Source: Aphelocoma coerulescens (lineage: Eukaryota; Chordata; Aves; Passeriformes; Corvidae). From it: a stretch of DNA of 64,000 nt. A program made the translations under genes and the position numbers. The DNA is taken from assembly GCF_041296385.1 (NCBI RefSeq), contig NC_091014.1, forward strand, positions 46,828,078 through 46,892,077, read 5' to 3'. The notes under the pieces were generated by a model, which saw only the letters and a list, made by a program, of their open reading frames with translations, searched no databases and was not told the DNA's origin. Within the stretch, counting starts at the first letter, position 1; each line of letters opens with the position of its first letter. Shown here piece after piece: positions 11,201 to 22,903 of the stretch.

Positions 11201-14200
11201 AGATGAACTACAGAAGAATGCAGCTTACGTAGGCTTCACCGGTGGCATTCCTGGAGCATGAAACCACGAGTTCCAGTCAACTTTATCAAGAACATCTACC
11301 TACAAAGCAACATAAAACCTTATTAAATTTTAAATGTGATTTTAGGATTTTTTTTTTTTTGAGAAAATGAAATCTAGTTTCAATCTTTTTATTTGTTTTG
11401 ATAACATTCCTCTAATTACCCTGGAGAATCCTACACAAATTACTTCAAAACAAAGCAATCCCCTCTAAGGAAAGAAAAAAAAAAGCCATCATAATGCAAA
11501 CCCATTTTCATAAGATGCCAGATTACATCTTATTAAGTTCTTGAAATAAAGAAAAGAAATATAAAGAACTGGTCTTTAAATAAGTTCTGACCTAAGTAAT
11601 AATTTAACATAATTGAAAGGTTTCAAGCAATCAGTTTTAAATACTACCCAACCTTATCCTTGAAGTAGGAGTACAAGAAATTCTTCCAGTCCTCTGTTAC
11701 AATGCTCTTATAAGCAAACTGCTGAACATAAGCCTTCAAGAAGCCAATGAAGACATCTAACAGTTAAAAAAGAAAATGTTTAGTGTTTGAAACTAAGGTG
11801 GAAAACAAAAACATATAAAATCTGACTAACGCTTACCTGGCCCTCCAAGGAGTTGTTCAAGGTAAAAAAGCAAAGCAAAGCCTTTCTCATATGGCACAGA
11901 TGAATAGGCAACATCAGGATCTACTTCATCCAGATTAATGACGAGGTTAGTTACAGGATTTTTATCTCCAAGAGTATTTATCTGTGTCAAAACCACAAGA
12001 ACACATATTAATCTAGGAAAACTAGCACTCCTGCAGATCTGTACCAATTCTATTTATAAAGGTATAAACCATCCAAAACTGAGACAGCTTCTTTTCAAAG
12101 CATTCTCCTCCTTTTTCCTGAAGTTCTGAATCTGCACAGAACCTTAGTTTACTAAAATTCAGAATCAACCACGCTGTGCTCCAACTGTCTCAAAGCAAAT
12201 AATTATTATCATGCCTATCATAACCATGAGCAACTATTAGTCTAGCTGTATTTAGCCCTTTATTAACAAACTATTTGAACTACATCATTAAGCCTTTAAA
12301 TTTAAAACCTCTGTTGAGAGAGGGAGAAGTGCCAGCAAAACTTCAGCTCTGGATATGAAGAGAACAGACTTCAGGCTGCTCAGGGAACTAGGAAGATATC
12401 AGAGACTAGAAATCTGAAAACTAAAGTTTGACTATGCTACCAAAACACAAAACTAAACAACCCTCTTAGACAGTAAGAAATCAGTTGCTTGCATGAGGCA
12501 CTGGAAATTCTGATGGTCATGGTTGCAGATAAGTTTGATAAGCTTTCAGCTGCTTACCAGTATGCTAACAGATAATACTGCAATTTAGCCATACCCAGAA
12601 AACCAAAAGAAGCTGTAAAGATGTTCATCCATACAGAAAAGCTTAAAACAATTCAGAAAGCTTTATCTAATCTGGGTATATTAAGATATTACTTTGGGTA
12701 GCAATCAAACACCTTGGAATCAAAGTTTTTCATCCTCTAATAAGAAAGCATTAGGGAAGCTGACTAGACAAACTGGATTTGTGGGAAGCACGTATTGTAA
12801 CTTTAGAACTGTTTACCGTATTCTGCAGTTCTCGCCAACCTCCTAGGGCCTGAAAGTGCCTGAACTGCTCACCAAACAACCGACCACCAATCCTGCGTTC
12901 CAGGTATACAGTATGACCCTCGTTCAGCCTGGAAAGACATTGAGAAAGTCAGCACTGGTAGGATGGCAAAATGAATTTAGTCAGTCTCTTTACAGATTAA
13001 ATTTAAGATATGATTTGCATTGCATTGAACGTCATACCCACCAAAAATGCTCCCATGTTTTGTTGGTTACCAAGTTTCCTGTCCAGCTATGAGAAATTTC
13101 ATGAGCAATAACCTAAAACACAAAAAACACAAGATCTACCATTTAGACTCCTTTGGAAAAAAGAAGTCAAGTCCCAACTGAAAGAATAAAATGCTAATGA
13201 GATCTCATTTACTATGTTATGTTCACAAAGCCAGTTAGCATTCACAGTTATGTAGACCTATCCATAAAAATTTTAAGCAGAGGACCAACATTACCCTAGC
13301 TGACAGAAATAATTTTCCATGTCCAGCCTGCAAGCCACAGAGCCACACTGATGAACAAAAATAATTCCTCTGGTAGCTTGGTGTAGGTAACTTTTTTATG
13401 AAATCACATTTCAGAATACAGAATACCAAGTGATGGACTAGTACTGCTTTCCCACCTAAGCAACTTCTGCAGTGAAAAAGGTGATATGAGGCATGATACA
13501 TTAAAAAGTATCCATGTCAAATATACCAGTATTCTTGGTTTAAGACAATCTTTTTTTTTAATTTAGCAGTACATCAATCTATTAGAAAGACACAGGCAAT
13601 AAAGCTGTGTTCAGAGTACACAACTTTGCAGAAAAAAAAATTAATTTACTCAAATTGTACTCACTATTTACACTTTGAAGAAAACTGTATATAATATGAG
13701 TTCTAGTGCACAGACACACAGAAGAAGAAGTTATCTAGTAACAATCTCGATGAGGCCAATTCAGTTGCGATTTTTAAACTTATCTATACACAGGTGTTGT
13801 GGTTTAACAGGACATGAAAAGAGCTACTGAGCAGTTAAGCTCAGTCAGCTCCCTATGTTTACAGGCACCCATGTTATTTCCATCTGTCCATTATACAAAA
13901 TAACTGTCTCCAGTTTTATAGAGTTCACTTAAAACTAACACTCACTTTTGTAGGACTTCTTGAGTTACTCCCTTAACTTTTAATTTCCCCAATGAAAAGA
14001 GACCAAGTTTTCAGGTATTTATTATAAAGGAATTAAGATACAACTTCAAGTTGTGTTCTACTTGAAGAGATGAACCTATTTTTGACTTACATTTGATAGA
14101 GATCGATCACCTGCCTAAAAAGAAAAGGGAAAGACAAGTTAGTTGTCAGTCCAAGTCAACCTCAAAACAGACCACTTTATGCAGTTTCTTGTATGATTCC

Positions 14201-17200
14201 TCCAAAGGAGGCAGGAACATTTACGGTCTTTCTAGGAAGAACACTAAACCAATTTGTGCATTAATATCCAACACCTGATTGATAAGCAAGTCCTAGGGAA
14301 AAACTGACTTTTACCACTGCTATACTTACCAGTAGTGTTGGAGTTACAAAAGTAAGACAAGGATTTTCCATACCACCATAAGGAAAAGAAGGTGGTAAGA
14401 CTAACAAATCGTACTGTCCCCACACATAAGGTCCTGCCAAATCTTCTGCTGTTTTCAGCATAGCTTCAGCCTGAAACAAGAATTCACATTAGTTTCTAAG
14501 ATGACTTCTGACTACAAACACTGAACAGATAATAAGCTCTTGATCCCATATTTTGTTCTCTTTCACCTTGGCAAGTCCCACATGTAAAATAAATATGGGA
14601 CTATATATATCAGTATGTATTTTCAGTACTAAGTTTGTACTGCAATAGAATAGCAGCATTTTGGGGGATGTGAGGTAGAGAAAGAACTAAAGATGAACAA
14701 AACAGTGACCTGCAATCTGTTTCTTTTCCAATACTATGTGAAATAGTTATCTTACAACATTGGTTTTTGTTGTTGTTAAATACTCACCTCAGAAAATTCA
14801 TAGGCTGATTTATCTACTAGTTCCTTTTCAGCCCACACCAGTGTCCTTGGGCCAATCTTTCTGTTGAAAGTAAAAATAAATGCCAATAAAACACTATGAG
14901 CCAGAAATAATTTTATGGGAAACTAATACCGGGAGTGTATGTGTAACTCTGCTCTTGAGTAACCCATGTTGCAGAGGAAACTCATTAAGAGAATCTTTGT
15001 CTGCTTTTCCTCTCCACTGCTGAAGCAAAGCCTTAGAAAACAAAACAAACAACATGCACGCACTGTTCAGCACAAAGACTAGGAAAACCACTTAGAGATT
15101 TTTAAATGCTGTCAAGCCCTAACATAAAGGCATTATCGTGGCCTAGATTAACACAACCTTGTGCTCATCAGAAATGAAGCTGAAGCCGTATTTTTTTGCC
15201 TTTTGTACATGACAAGGCTTATCTGCTACCTAAGAAAGAAGATCTATTCCCTGTGCTAAATTGTAACCACTAAGGGCTTTTTTAGGTCCAAACTCTTTAT
15301 GCTGTTTCTCTAATTTACAGCAAAACTAAAAAAATTATTCAAAACCAGATCAAGATACATGCAGTTTGATACAAATAAACAGGTTAACTGAACCTCTAAG
15401 ACCCTTTAAATTCAGAAATAAACCAAGAAACAAATTTTAAAAAACACTGAATATTTATTATAGTTATTAATATTTATACATTGTACAGATTCACTCACCT
15501 ACTTTCTAAAGCTCCAACCACTAAAGCAAACAAGTAGCAAGGTATGGGAACCTAGTGGAGAACATGAGAAAAAGAAATCTTATTTGTGTCAGTTATCAGA
15601 CTACTGACTCAGAGAAGAACAAAGGTATGTAAATAAAGAAGTTTTCCTCCATAGTTTCCTGCCTTAAAGGCAGGCATTGTTTTTTCAAAAACATTGTTCT
15701 TTCTCCCCAGATGATACTCCTTTATCTACAGGATGTACTTGCTTCACAAATATTTCAGGCAAAACCCACAAAACTGTAAATATCATCTCTCTTTGAAAAA
15801 ATCTGCACACAAAATTCCTGCTGGTTTGGTTTCTCTTCAGAAGAAAGTAAGTTTTCCATATCCATTTCAGTTCCATTAAATTTAATGGAAGGAGAAGTTA
15901 AGAGATACTGCTCAGATAAAAGGCAGTTCTGTCACACAGAAAGATGCAGGAAGAGCTTTAATGAAGTAAACAAGAATATTTATGGATATAAATACATTAG
16001 AGACAAAAGATTCAGGAAAAATCAAAATGCATATATTTGATTTCCATGTTTGGAATTAAAATAAAATCTAAGTATTTGTTATTTTAATGAAAAAACTCCT
16101 GACTGAAGAATCTTTATAGAGAAATGCTTTCTCCAAGTGCTCTGGAAAGAAAAAGGGATAATACAGCCATCCCTGTAAAAATTCCACTTTATCTGACTAA
16201 ACAATGTTAAATAAGAAAGATTTTAAACTATTATTAGTTGGAGACAAAATTAAGTATTGTTTATTAAAATACCATATCATCATGCATGTGTTAATTTTAT
16301 CTATTAACCCACAGAACATATTCTTGATAAGAACAAAGTCCATTGACTTATGTTATAGACAAGTTATTAAAAGACTACCAATACAACCCCACATTTTGAT
16401 GGCCAATTTGCCATTTTGCCATTTTTAAATTCAAGTGTCAATGACTGTTGGGCTGTAAACTCAGTTGTACAGAGGTTGCTCTCCACTACCCTTCTTACCA
16501 GCCTGGCTATGCAGGAGCAAAAAGGTAGTTTTAGGCAAGTTCAGTGTACATACATATCCAAGAGCTTGATGCATTTGCCTTTTTCATCTAAGGAAACAGA
16601 CTTCTAACAAATCAATGTGGTTTTGTACATCAGATGATGTGCATGTCCTTTTTCATGCATTTATCTTTTTAAATTATTTTGGGCTTAATGCATCTTTTTT
16701 TGTTTAAAGAAAAACATGTCTTTTCTAAAAAACTAATGGTTTTCTAGATCAGAAAGTGTAGTATAATTTCAATTACGCTAAATCTTATTTCTAGTACAGG
16801 TCCACCATGCTTATCAATAGTGTATTTCTAGATAACATTTACACACAGCATAGAAGTCTTCTGTACTAGACTGAGAGTGGCAAATATTTTGGCTCCACGG
16901 AGAGGGCAGAGCAGAGGGCAGAGCACTGCCTACTGATGAGCTCACACGTTTTTTCCGCTCTCTCCCCTCTTGCCTCTCTCAGGTTTCACACAGCAGCCAA
17001 ATCAAACCTGACAGCTGCTGCAGTTCAGAGTAGGTTCCCCTCCTCTCCTCCAATCACATCATCCCATCCCTCTTTGCAGTCATTTAGCCTCACCAGCCCA
17101 GATCTCAGGTTAATTTTATCTGCTTGTTCAGATAAATTAACTAGGCTCACCAAGAGACCCCATAAACACCAGAACTGTAACCCAAAAAACTGTGAGAACA

Positions 17201-20200
17201 AAAATGCTAGAAGAGTAAATCAAGACTGCTGCTTTATGAGCAGTGGAATCATTAGACTAGCTGCAGCACTTAACAAAACTTCCAGAGAACAGTAATCTTT
17301 AATTAGTTGGAGATACCTTCCATAGAAACCAAAGTTTTCACATTCAAAAAAAAATTTAAAAAAACCTGTAGTAGGAATTTGCCTAACATCCAGCTAAAAA
17401 CTGGTCCCAATGCTGAGTTTCACTGTTTAGATCTTAGTGAGCTTAATATTTGCAGGGTCTGTTTTCCAAGACTTGCTCCCATATTATTTGTATCTGCATT
17501 ATTTTCCAGGAATCAGTGCAGACAGAAAGGGTTTTGACAGGACTAGTCTTGAGTATATGAAACATTTTCAAAATTCAAATTTGGCTTTTCCGGGAATGCC
17601 AAAAAAGACCACCAGCACTTACTGGTTGTCTTCTCAGAGTTGGAGTTCCATAATACCTCATATTTCTAAAGTGGCAAAGACCCATCATGAATCACATTAC
17701 TTATCAATGACATCAAAAGCATATCTGAGACAATTGTGAGCTGCACAGGTCAGGAATGAGACCTTGTGCAGCCATTCCCTAGCCTGGAGCACTTACGTTC
17801 TGGCTGAAACGGTAAATCTTGTGAGTGCTGTCCTCTGGATCGAGCGCCTCTCCATCGCGATTAGCGCTCATCAGAGCCACCAGCTCCTTTGGGACGGATA
17901 TCTGAAAGGGCACCCAACTATGAGCAACACAACTGGCACTCAGCATTATGCTCCATACCACAAGCAGCTGATAACAAAGAGTAACCCAGATTTGTTCTGT
18001 TGTTAAGTCATCTCTGTTAAGTAGAACATAAGACATATTGAAAATGTCTTGAAGACTGGCAATATTGAATTAATCAGAGGAGTACCTCTGACAGAAGTCA
18101 AAAGGCTCACTTTCTTCAGACAACTGAATTGTAATGTCACAGCACACGCCTTGCTTTTTGCTTCCTTAAAGCTATTTGTGCCAGGTCTGCAAAATTGCCT
18201 AACTATGTACCAAACTATATTACTTAAGGCATACATGAGAGCCATTTCAGGTATTTTTTACTTTACAGCACTCTTTGCTGTCTTACTGTCAGCTTTTCCT
18301 GATTTTAGAGCATATTTCTTTCTTACTACTGCACTTCTATTTCCTTTCACATATACACACATATCAGTGAAAAAGGAGTTGATATATACAAAAAGGAAGT
18401 GGTAAAGTTAGAGAATTGCCACAGGGAAGATCAGCAGTTCTTTCCTCTCACATTAAGCTAAAAGTCAATATTCTGTTTTCATATCATGCCACATGCTGGC
18501 AGCTACCAAAAGACCCCGACCAATATAAATTCACCCATTGTAGCAGTTGTCTTTAGTTAACACACATGACTTAGGTTCATCTACCTCTGCATAGTAGGTT
18601 AGTTTCACAGCAGGTGTGTCTTGGCATGGGAAAATGGCTCTGCAGTGGGTAGCCTAGAGAGGGAGAAAGGAAAAGAAAAAAGATGAAACAAAACAGTCTT
18701 TCTAATGTAGAGGACTAGAAATAAATCAACTAATACACTATAGTGGAAATCTATACAACTCCTCCAGAGAATTCATTATCTATAAGACAGTACTTCTATC
18801 ACTTAGAGCTTACAGATCTCTGTAAAAGGAATAATAGCAGGTAAGACAGATCAACAGACACATATATTGGTTGTAAAGGACCATATGTTCTTTGACAACA
18901 ATACTGGAGCAGGTGAAGCAGTTCCAGAATTACTAACTGCGAACATATAACAAAATCTCAATGCCCTGACATTAAGTGTTTTCATTTAGGACCTTTGACA
19001 ATGCAACTAGAAGTTACAGGCTACTGTTCTTTCCCTTTCTAGCCTTTCACTTCAGCTGTTTAGAAACCAAGGGAAATTACAGTGGTATGTCAACAAGTTT
19101 GGAAAAAATGAACTCAACCTGGCACTGGCTGAAGAGAAATGGGTGTTTCTTTCCAGAAGTTTGCTCTGGAGTAAACCACTGGAGAGCTGAAGACTGTGGA
19201 GAGCTTTCAAAAGAGATTTCAACAATTGCTTCTTGTCCCCTGTATAATAAAGAACACAGACTGTTTTGACACAAATCCTGATCACACTGAAATTCCTCTG
19301 CAAAGATGTCGGGAAAATAGGTCTGCAGCACTGTCTCAAAAGCATTAAAAATGAGAGTAAGCATCATATAAGCAATTATTCCCTTTCAATAATGATATTA
19401 AAAAATGGCTAGTTTATTTCAATTTTTACGTCCCAAGGCACTTTTATTATTGTTTTTACTAACCAGAAACTTTTCCTCTTCTCTCTTCAAGAAGAGTACA
19501 GGCCTTTTCTTTAAACTGTTTGGACCAGCTACATGCATATAACTAACCTTGTACATGTAAGTATTAAAACCCCTCTGCAATACACAAAAAGGTGCAAAAC
19601 CCTACATAAGAAGATACATGACTGAATAACATAGAATGTGTATTCTGTAGATAAAAAAAAATTAGATTTTGCATCTGATGTTAATGTTCTGCAAGTATTA
19701 TCCTTAAGAAGAAAAAAACACCCTGAAAATTATCAGCAATTACAGAAAATTCCTATTAACAGTAGGGGTTCACAAGAAAAATAAATAATGTTCAAATTTT
19801 ATTCAGGGTTTCAGAACTGGTGTCAAGTAAAAACTAACAGTTATGTGCAAAACACGTGTCAGTTTGCTAACAAGACAACACATGCAAACCTGACACATTC
19901 ATATTCTTACTTATTAAAAACATATCTTAACTATCACTGACACTAAAAGCACATGGAAGTACTTGCTTCTGTTCTCAGAAAGTTCCAGATTATACATGCA
20001 ACTCTTGGAATAAACAATACAGCCATAAATCAGAACAAACTTCAGCTAATCACAGGAGTTGGACACTAGATAAACTGACCAGGTGTACACATCTGGTTTA
20101 TAACCAGTATTCCAAAGTACATATTAGACAAGAAAAGGGAAAATAATTGGTATTACCATAAGGCACATTGCTTTCTGAACAATCAAACTTTCAGTTGTAA

Positions 20201-22626
20201 CTCCTACCCTTTCCTATTGCTGTTTTATTGATAGTTACATTGGGGACTATGTCTCACACAAGATTACAAATCTTACGATCACAACTCATACCTCCCTCTC
20301 TTTTTTTTTCTTACCAGGAAATTTAGCACTTAAAAAAAAAAAAAAGGCGGCTGAAGAAAATAAGCACTAAAAAAAAAAAAAAAAGACAGCAAAAGAAACA
20401 GGTGCATATTTCTGATGTGGCCTGTTTGCTCAAGTACTTCATTTGTTCAATTTCATAACAGACCATAAGTATTTCTCCAGAAGGGACAGCTATTTTATAT
20501 CATTCCTTTCTCTTCCTCATTATTTGTGTTTCTTAATTGCACTAATTCAGAGTACAACACTAAAAAAAAAACCAACTTGGAAACCAGACTAAACTGAAAG
20601 AGTTTCTAGAGGTAGTAATGAGTTCTAAAAACCAAACAATAAGAAGTAAGAAGCAACTTAGTATTCAATTGTATTCAAACAAGGGAACTTCCTTATACAA
20701 TCACAGCTTTCAGCTTTGGCACCACAGAGGACTGAGCTATCGAGTTACAACATGCAAAGCAAACTGCCAAAAAGCATACTGTAAATTTTCAACAGCTTTT
20801 TAATTCATTCAGCTTAAGAGGTAGACAATGGTTAGTTCACTCTCCATCATGCTGCCGAAACTCAAGCTCCAGTTTTCAGGGACTTTGCCTTAGCCTAGTC
20901 AGCAAAATAAAACTTTCATGATTTGAAAACATGCTTCTATCTAATCATAGCAATACCCCAAAGTTCTACAGAGTGCAGAACCAGCCCTTGTATAAAAGAA
21001 GATCCAACAGGGGCTGTAGCTCTGTGAGCACTGCACTGTAACAATTCTGAGCTAGAGAAAATTCAGGTAGTTAAAGCCGAAACAATGTTACTGATGATAA
21101 GCACTGGAAAAAATGTGATACATTACACATCATTTTGCTACTCAGTTTAATAAGTAATTTTGTACAAGATATAAAATCTGGGGACAGGTACAAAGACTCC
21201 CAAAGTTTTGACTAATGAAAGCCAAATATGACAGTAATCTACAAGATCATACCAAATGAATGCAATATCCTAAATTCTAATTTATAAGTCCCTTTGCAAG
21301 CTTTACTCAACAACCCTACAGGCAGACAAGTAGCTTATACAGTGCATTTTAAAAACAACCTAAAGGAACAGGCAAAAGTGCATACCTTCTTAGTTCATTA
21401 GGAAACGTGATTTCTAGGGGAGTCCCCTTGAAACTGTGCTTTTCTCCAAAAGCAAATTGTGCATCTTGTCCATTTACAGTCACTTTAAATACCTGTACAT
21501 CTCTTGTATCCAGGACCTGTGATAAAGAACATATTGCATACCAGTTAAATAATGTAATAATAAATACAGCACTATGAAATCTTAAACACAAGTCTCTCTG
21601 AAGGAAAAAGTATTTGCTAAGTAAAAGCAGAAAAGCTGACTAACTCTGTTGACCACCGGGAATCAGCATTTTAAGAGAGCAGCACTGATGTGGGAAAGCT
21701 GGAAGGGAAAGAGGAAGAAAACTTAACTTCTAACCATAAAAGTAAGATTATTAAACAAACTACAAGGGTAGCAACTCCACAGTACTGCTATGAAATGAGG
21801 AGAAGAGTATAAAAGCCCCTGCTAAAGCTTCCATCCTGGAACACGTCACTGAGAATCCAGACCTTCATGCAATGGAAGATGAATTAAAGAGCGCAGTACT
21901 CATTTCCAGCACGAACAAGGCGTTACTCTTTATTACTAACAGGACTGGGCTCTTTTCCTAAAAAAATAAGCGCCAACCACAAGGAATTTTATGGAGTCAG
22001 CATGAGAAAAGCCCACCACACCCCAAACTTCGCATATAATGAGAAGCTTAAGAGGTTCATATGCCTATTTGCAGAGATAACAGAGAAAGCAGCCGGCATA
22101 ACGAAACACACAGGTGAAAAAAGCCCTAAATTTAGATTTCCAGTGATTTATTCCTATCTTTTCGGTAGCATGCTCTTTGCCGTTTTAAAGGGAAGAGACA
22201 CAGTCCCTTGCGCACCGCGCCGGCTCTGGGGGGCTAAGCGGGAACCGGGGGCTGCGAGGCGGTGTCAGTCTCCAGCCGAGCCGCAGGCAGGGGCGGAGGG
22301 TCCGGGGAGAGCCAAGCGGCGGCAGGGGAGGAAGGAAAGAAGGAGCGGGACGGCGGCCGATGGAAAGACGGGGGAGAGGGAAGGCGGCGGCAGCGCGGGC
22401 TCCGGGCTCGCCCCTCACGGTCCGCGGGGTCCCCTCGCGCCCCCCGCCCTTACCCCCCCCCCCCCCCGCCCCCCGTTACCAGGCAGCGCAGCGCCTCGCG
22501 CTCCGCGCGCGCGGTGAGGGCGACCGTGCCCCGCAGCGCCCGCGCGCCGAAGTCCGCGCGGCAGCGCAGGTAGAAGTGCCGCGTGAGACAGCACGCGGGA
22601 GACGCGAACGAGCTCGGGTCCGCCAT
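8141..22626 (-). CDS. LTA4H: Leukotriene A4 hydrolase / aminopeptidase, complete, 19 coding exons
   Basis: A bifunctional zinc enzyme of the M1 family. It hydrolyses leukotriene A4 to leukotriene B4 and acts as an aminopeptidase on Arg-tripeptides and Pro-Gly-Pro; it is cytosolic. The 19 exons listed separately join in frame to 1827 nt including the TGA stop: 608 residues, against 611 in human, three fewer near the N-terminus. Residues 1-209 form the N-terminal beta domain. The M1 catalytic domain follows, with GGMEN (Glu268), HEISH (His292, Glu293, His296) and distal zinc ligand Glu315, plus Asp372, Tyr375 and Tyr380. The C-terminal helical domain contains Arg560 and Lys562, which bind the substrate carboxylate. 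All these residues sit exactly three positions before their human counterparts, which supports every upstream splice choice. The promoter is a CpG island with a tRNA-Asp gene beyond it. No disruption is seen. Confidence 0.98.
8569..8673 (-). CDS. LTA4H: LTA4H coding exon 18 (carboxylate-binding Arg/Lys)
   Basis: A 105-nt exon encoding [20 protein letters not shown] and then [14 protein letters not shown]. Arg560 and Lys562 of GRMKF hold the substrate carboxylate. Acceptor CTCCAG, donor GTAAAA. Confidence 0.96.
9406..9488 (-). CDS. LTA4H: LTA4H coding exon 17
   Basis: An 83-nt exon encoding [20 protein letters not shown] and then NNSEIRF. Acceptor TTTCAG, donor GTTTGT. Confidence 0.95.
10005..10100 (-). 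CDS. LTA4H: LTA4H coding exon 16
   Basis: A 96-nt exon encoding [20 protein letters not shown] and then [12 protein letters not shown]. Acceptor TTTTAG, donor GTAAAT. This is the least conserved stretch compared with human, as expected for the helical domain surface. Confidence 0.94.
10944..10998 (-). CDS. LTA4H: LTA4H coding exon 15
   Basis: A 55-nt exon encoding [18 protein letters not shown]. Acceptor TGACAG, donor GTGAGT. Confidence 0.95.
11229..11299 (-). CDS. LTA4H: LTA4H coding exon 14
   Basis: A 71-nt exon encoding [20 protein letters not shown] and then VKP, the link between catalytic and C-terminal domains. Acceptor TTGTAG, donor GTAAGC. Confidence 0.95.
11653..11756 (-). CDS. LTA4H: LTA4H coding exon 13
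   Basis: A 104-nt exon encoding [20 protein letters not shown] and then [14 protein letters not shown]. Acceptor TGTTAG, donor GTTGGG. Confidence 0.95.
11837..11981 (-). CDS. LTA4H: LTA4H coding exon 12 (catalytic Tyr and Asp)
   Basis: A 145-nt exon ending [20 protein letters not shown] followed by LEQLLGGP. Asp372, Tyr375 and Tyr380 correspond to human Asp375, Tyr378 and Tyr383. Acceptor ACACAG, donor GTAAGC. Confidence 0.97.
12817..12928 (-). CDS. LTA4H: LTA4H coding exon 11 (third zinc ligand)
   Basis: A 112-nt exon encoding [20 protein letters not shown] and then [17 protein letters not shown]. Glu315 of LNEG is the third zinc ligand. Acceptor TTCCAG, donor GTAAAC. Confidence 0.96.
13042..13112 (-). 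CDS. LTA4H: LTA4H coding exon 10 (HEXXH zinc site)
   Basis: A 71-nt exon encoding [20 protein letters not shown] and then EHF. HEISH supplies zinc ligands His292 and His296 and catalytic Glu293. The donor is the GTGGGT after TTTTTG; this split makes the Trp codon TG|G with exon 11. Confidence 0.97.
14091..14114 (-). CDS. LTA4H: LTA4H coding exon 9 (24-nt microexon)
   Basis: Encodes AGDRSLSN between acceptor TTTTAG and donor GTAAGT. It is needed to link exon 8 to the HEXXH exon and matches the family's AGDKSLSN. Confidence 0.95.
14330..14470 (-). CDS. LTA4H: LTA4H coding exon 8 (GGMEN motif)
   Basis: A 141-nt exon, residues 234-280, containing [20 protein letters not shown] followed by [15 protein letters not shown]. 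Glu268 of GGMEN binds the N-terminal amine in the peptidase reaction. Confidence 0.97.
14788..14860 (-). CDS. LTA4H: LTA4H coding exon 7
   Basis: A 73-nt exon encoding [20 protein letters not shown] and then EFSE. Acceptor CAACAG, donor GTGAGT. Confidence 0.95.
15499..15551 (-). CDS. LTA4H: LTA4H coding exon 6
   Basis: A 53-nt exon encoding [17 protein letters not shown] plus a split Arg. Acceptor CACTAG, donor GTGAGT. End of the N-terminal domain. Confidence 0.95.
15552..17796 (-). other. LTA4H intron 5
   Basis: A 2.2-kb intron. It contains a perfect 20-bp palindrome at 15871-15890 and short open frames that resemble no known protein. No repeat family is recognised. Confidence 0.8.
17797..17901 (-). 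CDS. LTA4H: LTA4H coding exon 5
   Basis: A 105-nt exon encoding [20 protein letters not shown] and then [15 protein letters not shown]. Acceptor TTTCAG, donor GTAAGT. Confidence 0.96.
18585..18653 (-). CDS. LTA4H: LTA4H coding exon 4
   Basis: A 69-nt exon, phase 0-0, encoding [20 protein letters not shown] and then YAE. Acceptor CTCTAG, donor GTAGAT. Confidence 0.95.
19119..19239 (-). CDS. LTA4H: LTA4H coding exon 3
   Basis: A 121-nt exon encoding [20 protein letters not shown] and then [20 protein letters not shown]. The final QCQ corresponds to the substrate-binding Gln134/Gln136 region of human. Acceptor ATACAG, donor GTTGAG. Confidence 0.96.
19240..21385 (-). other. LTA4H intron 2
   Basis: A 2.1-kb intron. 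Around 20325-20400 an A-rich unit (AGCACT, a run of A, then GCGGCTGAAGAAA or GACAGCAAAAGAAA) occurs twice at a spacing of about 38 bp, a small tandem duplication. Nothing else is recognised. Confidence 0.75.
21386..21516 (-). CDS. LTA4H: LTA4H coding exon 2
   Basis: A 131-nt exon encoding [20 protein letters not shown] and then [23 protein letters not shown]. Acceptor TCACAG, donor GTATGC. Part of the N-terminal beta domain. Confidence 0.96.
22480..22626 (-). CDS. LTA4H: LTA4H coding exon 1 (residues 1-49)
   Basis: Starts at ATG 22624-22626 with purine at -3 and G at +4. Encodes [20 protein letters not shown] and then the conserved LRC segment. It lies inside the CpG island. The donor GTAACG is followed by a long G-run. 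Confidence 0.95.
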
Positions 22627-22710
22627 CGCTCACGCGCCGTCTGCCCGCCCTGCCCGGCCGGGCCACCGCGGGCAGCACAGAGCCCGCCGCCGAGCGCGGA
22701 GGGGAGGCCC

Positions 22711-22724
22711 CTGGGAGGTGTAGT
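22711..22724 (-). promoter_or_regulatory. ZNF143/THAP11-like motif (site 1)
   Basis: Reads ACTACACCTCCCAG on the minus strand, a full match to the ACTACANNTCCCAG core known for ZNF143 (Staf)/THAP11 promoters. It is 85 bp upstream of the LTA4H ATG and in the same orientation as LTA4H. Confidence 0.65.
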
Positions 22725-22764
22725 GCCGCCCTCCGCGCGGAGAGGGGGGAAGCACGGCGAAAAA

Positions 22765-22789
22765 ACTACAGAACCCATGGTGCATTGCG
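22765..22789 (+). promoter_or_regulatory. ZNF143/THAP11-like motif (site 2, extended)
   Basis: Begins ACTACA, continues with CCCA seven to ten bases in, and ends GCATTGCG, following the extended ACTACA..TCCCA..ATGC..TGCG pattern with a few mismatches. It points toward the tRNA gene, opposite to site 1. Confidence 0.5.
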
Positions 22790-22903
22790 AGGGAAGGAGG
22801 GGTGGGCGAACAAAGAAGCATGGTTGGCCCGAGTTGGCCTTTACCAGGCTGCGAGCGACCAAACAGAATATAATCGCCACGGAAGGAAAACGACCAGTAC
22901 AGT

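Larger units (their letters stand above)
22200..22760. promoter_or_regulatory. LTA4H: CpG island over LTA4H exon 1 and promoter
   Basis: CpG-dense, GC-rich stretch that contrasts sharply with the AT-rich flanks. It covers the start of intron 1, exon 1 and about 130 bp upstream of the ATG, as expected for a broadly expressed TATA-less promoter. A GC box (GGGGCGG) is visible near 22290. The long open frames across it on both strands are a by-product of base composition. Confidence 0.85.

Noticed and set aside
13795..13808. TGTTGTGGTTTAAC, which looks like the reversed end of the avian LTR
   Set aside because: Similarity stops after 14 bases and no other LTR block follows.
21005..21060. Sequence beginning GGGGCTGTAGCTC, reminiscent of a tRNA 5' half
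   Set aside because: There is no matching acceptor stem, no T-arm GGTTCGA block and no cloverleaf.
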